This document shows, in pieces, positions 60,076-64,000 of a stretch of DNA of 64,000 nucleotides. Under the pieces are notes generated by a model, which was not told where the DNA came from, did not search any database, and was given only the letters and a program-made list of their open reading frames with translations. The stretch's first letter is position 1. Each line of letters opens with the position of its first letter. Both the position numbers and the translations under genes were made by a program. Source of the stretch: Stappia taiwanensis (GTDB taxonomy: Bacteria; Pseudomonadota; Alphaproteobacteria; Rhizobiales; Stappiaceae); contig NZ_BMCR01000007.1 in assembly GCF_014635285.1 (NCBI RefSeq), forward strand, positions 1 through 64,000, in the 5' to 3' direction.

Positions 60076-60930
60076 TCAGCGGAACATCAAGACCGGTGTC
60101 TTGCACGAGCGCACCATCTCTGAGGTGGTTGAGCCGATGATCAGCGTGCGGATCCGGGAGTGCCCATAGGCACCCATGATCAGAAGGTCGATGTCCTCTT
60201 TTTCCACGGTCTGGGTGATCACCGCTTCGGGCTGCCCGGGGGTGAGCGTCGCGGTCACCGACAGGCCGCCGCCTTCCAGCGTCGCCCGGGCGGCATCGAG
60301 CTTGGCCCGCGCCTCGGCAGTCTCGGCGCCGACCATCAAGAGGTGACAGTCGAGCCCGGCGAACAGCGGGCTGCGGGCGACATAGTCCACCGCCTTCAGC
60401 GCGCTCGGGCCGCCGTCGAAGGCGATCAGGAAGCGCTCGATCGGCTGGAACGCGCGGGAGGTGACGAACACCGGCTTGTGGCTGGAGCGAACGATCCGCT
60501 CCAGGTTCGAGCCCAGATGCAGCCGGGCGAAATCCGCCGCCTCGCCCCGCTTGCCGATGACGATCAGCGCCGCGTCGGCCTCGCTTTCGGCTACGGTCTC
60601 GACGATGTCGCCGGCGCGCAGCCGGGTGGTGACCGTCTCGGCGCCCGCCGCCTCGACCACCGCCTTGGCATCCTCCAGGATCGCCCGACCCTGTTTCTGC
60701 GCCAGCTTGGCCATCTGTTCATCGAGGCTGGACAACTCCTGCAGGAGCGCGGAACGCGCGCCAAGGGCGATGTTGCCCGACAGGTTGGCCTCGCCCTCGG
60801 CCGCCTGCCGGGGGCTGAGCACATGCAGGATTTCCACCGCCGCGCCGGTGCGTCCTGCGATCCAGGCGGCATGGTCGCACACGCTGTGCGAATAGACCGA
60901 TCCGTCGACCAGGGCGATGAGTTTGGTCAT
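60076..60930 (-). CDS. Universal stress protein, two UspA domains in tandem
   Basis: 284 residues. The first domain (about 1-140) begins KLIALVDGSVYSHSVCDHAAWIA and contains LIVIGKRGEA; the second (about 155-284) begins RFLIAFDGGPSALKAVDYVAR and ends with the ATP-binding GAYGHSRIRTLIIGSTTSEMV (G2xG9xG(S/T) motif). The first domain carries a variant of that motif. Cytosolic, stress-linked. Downstream of the second SulP gene on the same strand (88-base gap); likely co-transcribed with it. Confidence 0.93.
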   Translation of the reverse strand: MTKLIALVDGSVYSHSVCDHAAWIAGRTGAAVEILHVLSPRQAAEGEANLSGNIALGARSALLQELSSLDEQMAKLAQKQGRAILEDAKAVVEAAGAETVTTRLRAGDIVETVAESEADAALIVIGKRGEAADFARLHLGSNLERIVRSSHKPVFVTSRAFQPIERFLIAFDGGPSALKAVDYVARSPLFAGLDCHLLMVGAETAEARAKLDAARATLEGGGLSVTATLTPGQPEAVITQTVEKEDIDLLIMGAYGHSRIRTLIIGSTTSEMVRSCKTPVLMFR

Positions 60931-61018
60931 TGTCTGTCCTCTTGGGCGGCCTGTCGCCCGGTTGTCGTCAGTCTTGTGAACGGCCCGCTTCAGGGGAAGC
61001 GGGCGCGAAAATTCGGTC

Positions 61019-62503
61019 TCAGTGGCCCATCAGCCGTTCGAGCGCGCCGGGCTTGTCGTGGATGGCGAGCTTGTCGACGATGGTTTCGCTCGCCTCGTTG
61101 ATGCCGACGATCTCCACCTCGGCGCCCTCGCGGCGGAATTTCAGCACGATCATGTCGAGCGCGGCAACGCTGGAAATGTCCCAGATATGCGCGCGGCTGA
61201 CGTCGATGGTCACCTTCTCCAGCACTTCCCGGAAGTCGAAGGCGGCGGTGAACGCATCCGCCGAGGCGAAGAACACCTGGCCTTCCACCACATAGGTGCG
61301 GGCGCGCCCGTCCTCCGACAGGGTCGAGGTGACGCGGAAGATCTGGGCGATCTTCCAGGCGAAGAAGATGCTCGACAGGAGCACGCCGACCAGAACGCCG
61401 ATGGCAAGGTTGTGGGTGACGACGACGCAGATCACCGTCGCCAGCATGACGATGGAGGAGGAGCGCGGGTGGTCCTTCAGATCGCGGATCGAGGACCAGC
61501 TGAACGTGCCGATCGACACCATGATCATGATCGCCACCAGCGCGGCCATCGGGATCTGCCGCACCCAGTCGCCGAGCACGACGATCAGGAACAGGAGGAT
61601 CACGCCGGCGGCAAAGGTGGAGAGCCGGCCCCGGCCGCCCGATTTCACGTTGATCATCGACTGGCCGATCATGGCGCAGCCGGCCATGCCGCCGATGAAG
61701 CCGGTGGCCGTGTTGGCGATGCCCTGGCCGATGCACTCCTGGTTCTTGTCGCTGGGGGTGTCGGTGAGGTCGTCGACGATGCTCGCGGTCATCAGCGATT
61801 CCAAGAGGCCGACGGCGGCGACGCCCGCCGAATAGGGCAGGATGATCAGCAGCGTCTCAAGGGTGAGCGGAATGTCGGGGATCAGGAAGATCGGCAGGGT
61901 GGAGGGCAATTCGCCCATGTCGCCGACCGTGCGCACGTCGAGGCCGAAGCCGATCGCCACCGCCGTGAGGATCAGGATGCAGATCAGCGGCGAGGGCACC
62001 GCCTTGGTCAGGCGCGGGAACAGGTAGATGATGGCAAGGCCGGCGGCGACCATCACGTAGGTCAGCCACGGCACGCCGATCAGCTCCGGCAACTGCGCCA
62101 TGAAGATCAGGATGGCAAGCGCGTTGACGAAACCGGTCATCACCGAGCGGGAGACGAAGCGCATCACGTCGCCGAGGCGCAGCAGCCCGGCGCCGATCTG
62201 CAGGAGCCCGGCCAGCACCGTGGCGGCGAGCAGGTACTGCAGCCCGTGGTCCTTGACCAGCGTCACCATCAGGACGGCGGTGGCCGCCGTCGCCGCCGAG
62301 ATCATGCCCGGGCGCCCGCCGGTGATCGCGGTGATCACGGCGATGGAAAAGGAAGCGTAGAGGCCGACCTTCGGGTCGACACCGGCGATGATCGAAAAGG
62401 CGATGGCTTCGGGAATGAGCGCCAGCGCCACGACCAGGCCGGACAGGAGGTCGCGGCGGACGTTGCCGGTCCACTGGTCGCGATAGGCAAAGGCTGAGGT
62501 CAT
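61019..62503 (-). CDS. SulP-family transporter with STAS domain, BicA-like
   Basis: 494 residues. Ten or eleven helices: [49 protein letters not shown]. The STAS domain is C-terminal (about 380-490; [43 protein letters not shown]). It is of the shorter SulP class to which BicA-type bicarbonate carriers belong; substrate is inferred only. Together with the usp gene it forms a minus-strand unit. A separate and only distantly similar SulP lies at 58306. Confidence 0.92.
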   Translation of the reverse strand: MTSAFAYRDQWTGNVRRDLLSGLVVALALIPEAIAFSIIAGVDPKVGLYASFSIAVITAITGGRPGMISAATAATAVLMVTLVKDHGLQYLLAATVLAGLLQIGAGLLRLGDVMRFVSRSVMTGFVNALAILIFMAQLPELIGVPWLTYVMVAAGLAIIYLFPRLTKAVPSPLICILILTAVAIGFGLDVRTVGDMGELPSTLPIFLIPDIPLTLETLLIILPYSAGVAAVGLLESLMTASIVDDLTDTPSDKNQECIGQGIANTATGFIGGMAGCAMIGQSMINVKSGGRGRLSTFAAGVILLFLIVVLGDWVRQIPMAALVAIMIMVSIGTFSWSSIRDLKDHPRSSSIVMLATVICVVVTHNLAIGVLVGVLLSSIFFAWKIAQIFRVTSTLSEDGRARTYVVEGQVFFASADAFTAAFDFREVLEKVTIDVSRAHIWDISSVAALDMIVLKFRREGAEVEIVGINEASETIVDKLAIHDKPGALERLMGH

Positions 62504-62814
62504 GCGGTTCGGGGCTTTCCTGTTCGCATGCGGCGGGCCTGCCGGCCGACGTCCGCATGCGAGGGTCTCAAGGGTCTGGAGAATGTGTTGCCCGTTCGAT
62601 AGGGGAGTTTGTTTTGCGATGCAACAACAGGGGCAGAGAAAGCAGGCGATGCGGTAGCCTTGCGGTGTGTCGGCGCGCCACTTATATAGCGGTCACGTTC
62701 TGCTGCGGCGCTGCATTGGATGCAGGCGTTCGCGGGGACAAGTCACGCGTATCGAAAAGGGGCCGGCCCGATGCCACAACGGGTCTGACCGGTCTGCTGG
62801 AAAGAGAGGACAAT
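62504..62814. other. Promoter region between sulP and dnaK
   Basis: 311 bases between divergent genes. The dnaK promoter is listed separately; no other gene is visible. AT-rich patches at 62580-62640 could hold the sulP promoter. Confidence 0.4.
62659..62690 (+). promoter_or_regulatory. Heat-shock (sigma-32-type) promoter of dnaK
   Basis: CTTG (62659-62662), an 18-base spacer and CTTATATAGC (62681-62690) match the alphaproteobacterial RpoH consensus CTTG-N17-18-CYTATNTNNG in all but the last position. It is 125 bases before the dnaK start. Confidence 0.75.

Positions 62815-64000
<1,186 letters not shown>

Overview
The window is high-GC chromosomal DNA (very GC-rich by eye) of an alphaproteobacterium. 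The order Hyphomicrobiales (Rhizobiales) is suggested by iron-responsive-operator boxes (TGA-N9-TCA) at the heme locus, an alphaproteobacterial-type heat-shock promoter before dnaK, and the gene content (hmu heme uptake, TRAP transporter, DenD/OtnI tetronate genes). A Stappiaceae-like genus is a guess, not shown by the sequence. No rRNA or tRNA gene was seen.

Left third (1-14.6 kb), partly accessory: an IS481-type element cut by the window edge; a carbonyl-detoxification unit (tetR, yqhD-like and curA-like genes with two near-identical TetR operators); an ArsR-rhodanese fusion; a CRISPR locus with only the adaptation genes cas4-cas1-cas2, a leader and 30 type I-C repeats (7628-9545) plus a decayed end repeat; then a sugar-acid (tetronate) catabolic cluster (gntR, denD, ilvD/edd-type dehydratase, otnI) with a fossil of otnC.

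14.7-22.9 kb: a two-component system diverges from an operon for a membrane electron-transfer chain: small PepSY protein, DUF2271 protein with a flavinylation-like motif, PepSY-flavodoxin-reductase fusion, ApbE flavin transferase and a metal P-type ATPase. A long inverted repeat lies between the two arms. 22.9-26.2 kb: molybdate uptake (modE-like, modA, modB, modC) with a palindrome before modA.

26.3-36.7 kb: meta-cleavage aromatic catabolism (mhpB, C, D, F, E), its IclR regulator, a racemase-like protein, an SDR and a TRAP transporter. Matching IclR-type operators lie at the iclR/mhpB divergence and before dctP. 37.1-39.3 kb: an NTPase, pyridoxal kinase and a MOSC protein.

39.5-57.4 kb: two complete TonB-driven uptake systems. 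The heme system has hmuR-orf-exbB-exbD-exbD-tonB on the minus strand and hmuSTUV on the plus strand, with two IRO boxes between. The cobalamin system has a B12 riboswitch, then btuB-F-C-D, an unknown gene and exbB-exbD-exbD-tonB in one tightly overlapping plus-strand operon. Each has its own ExbB, two ExbDs and a TonB.

57.5-64 kb: an LprI/MliC-type protein, two SulP transporters flanking a tandem universal stress protein, and the 5' part of dnaK behind a sigma-32-type promoter.
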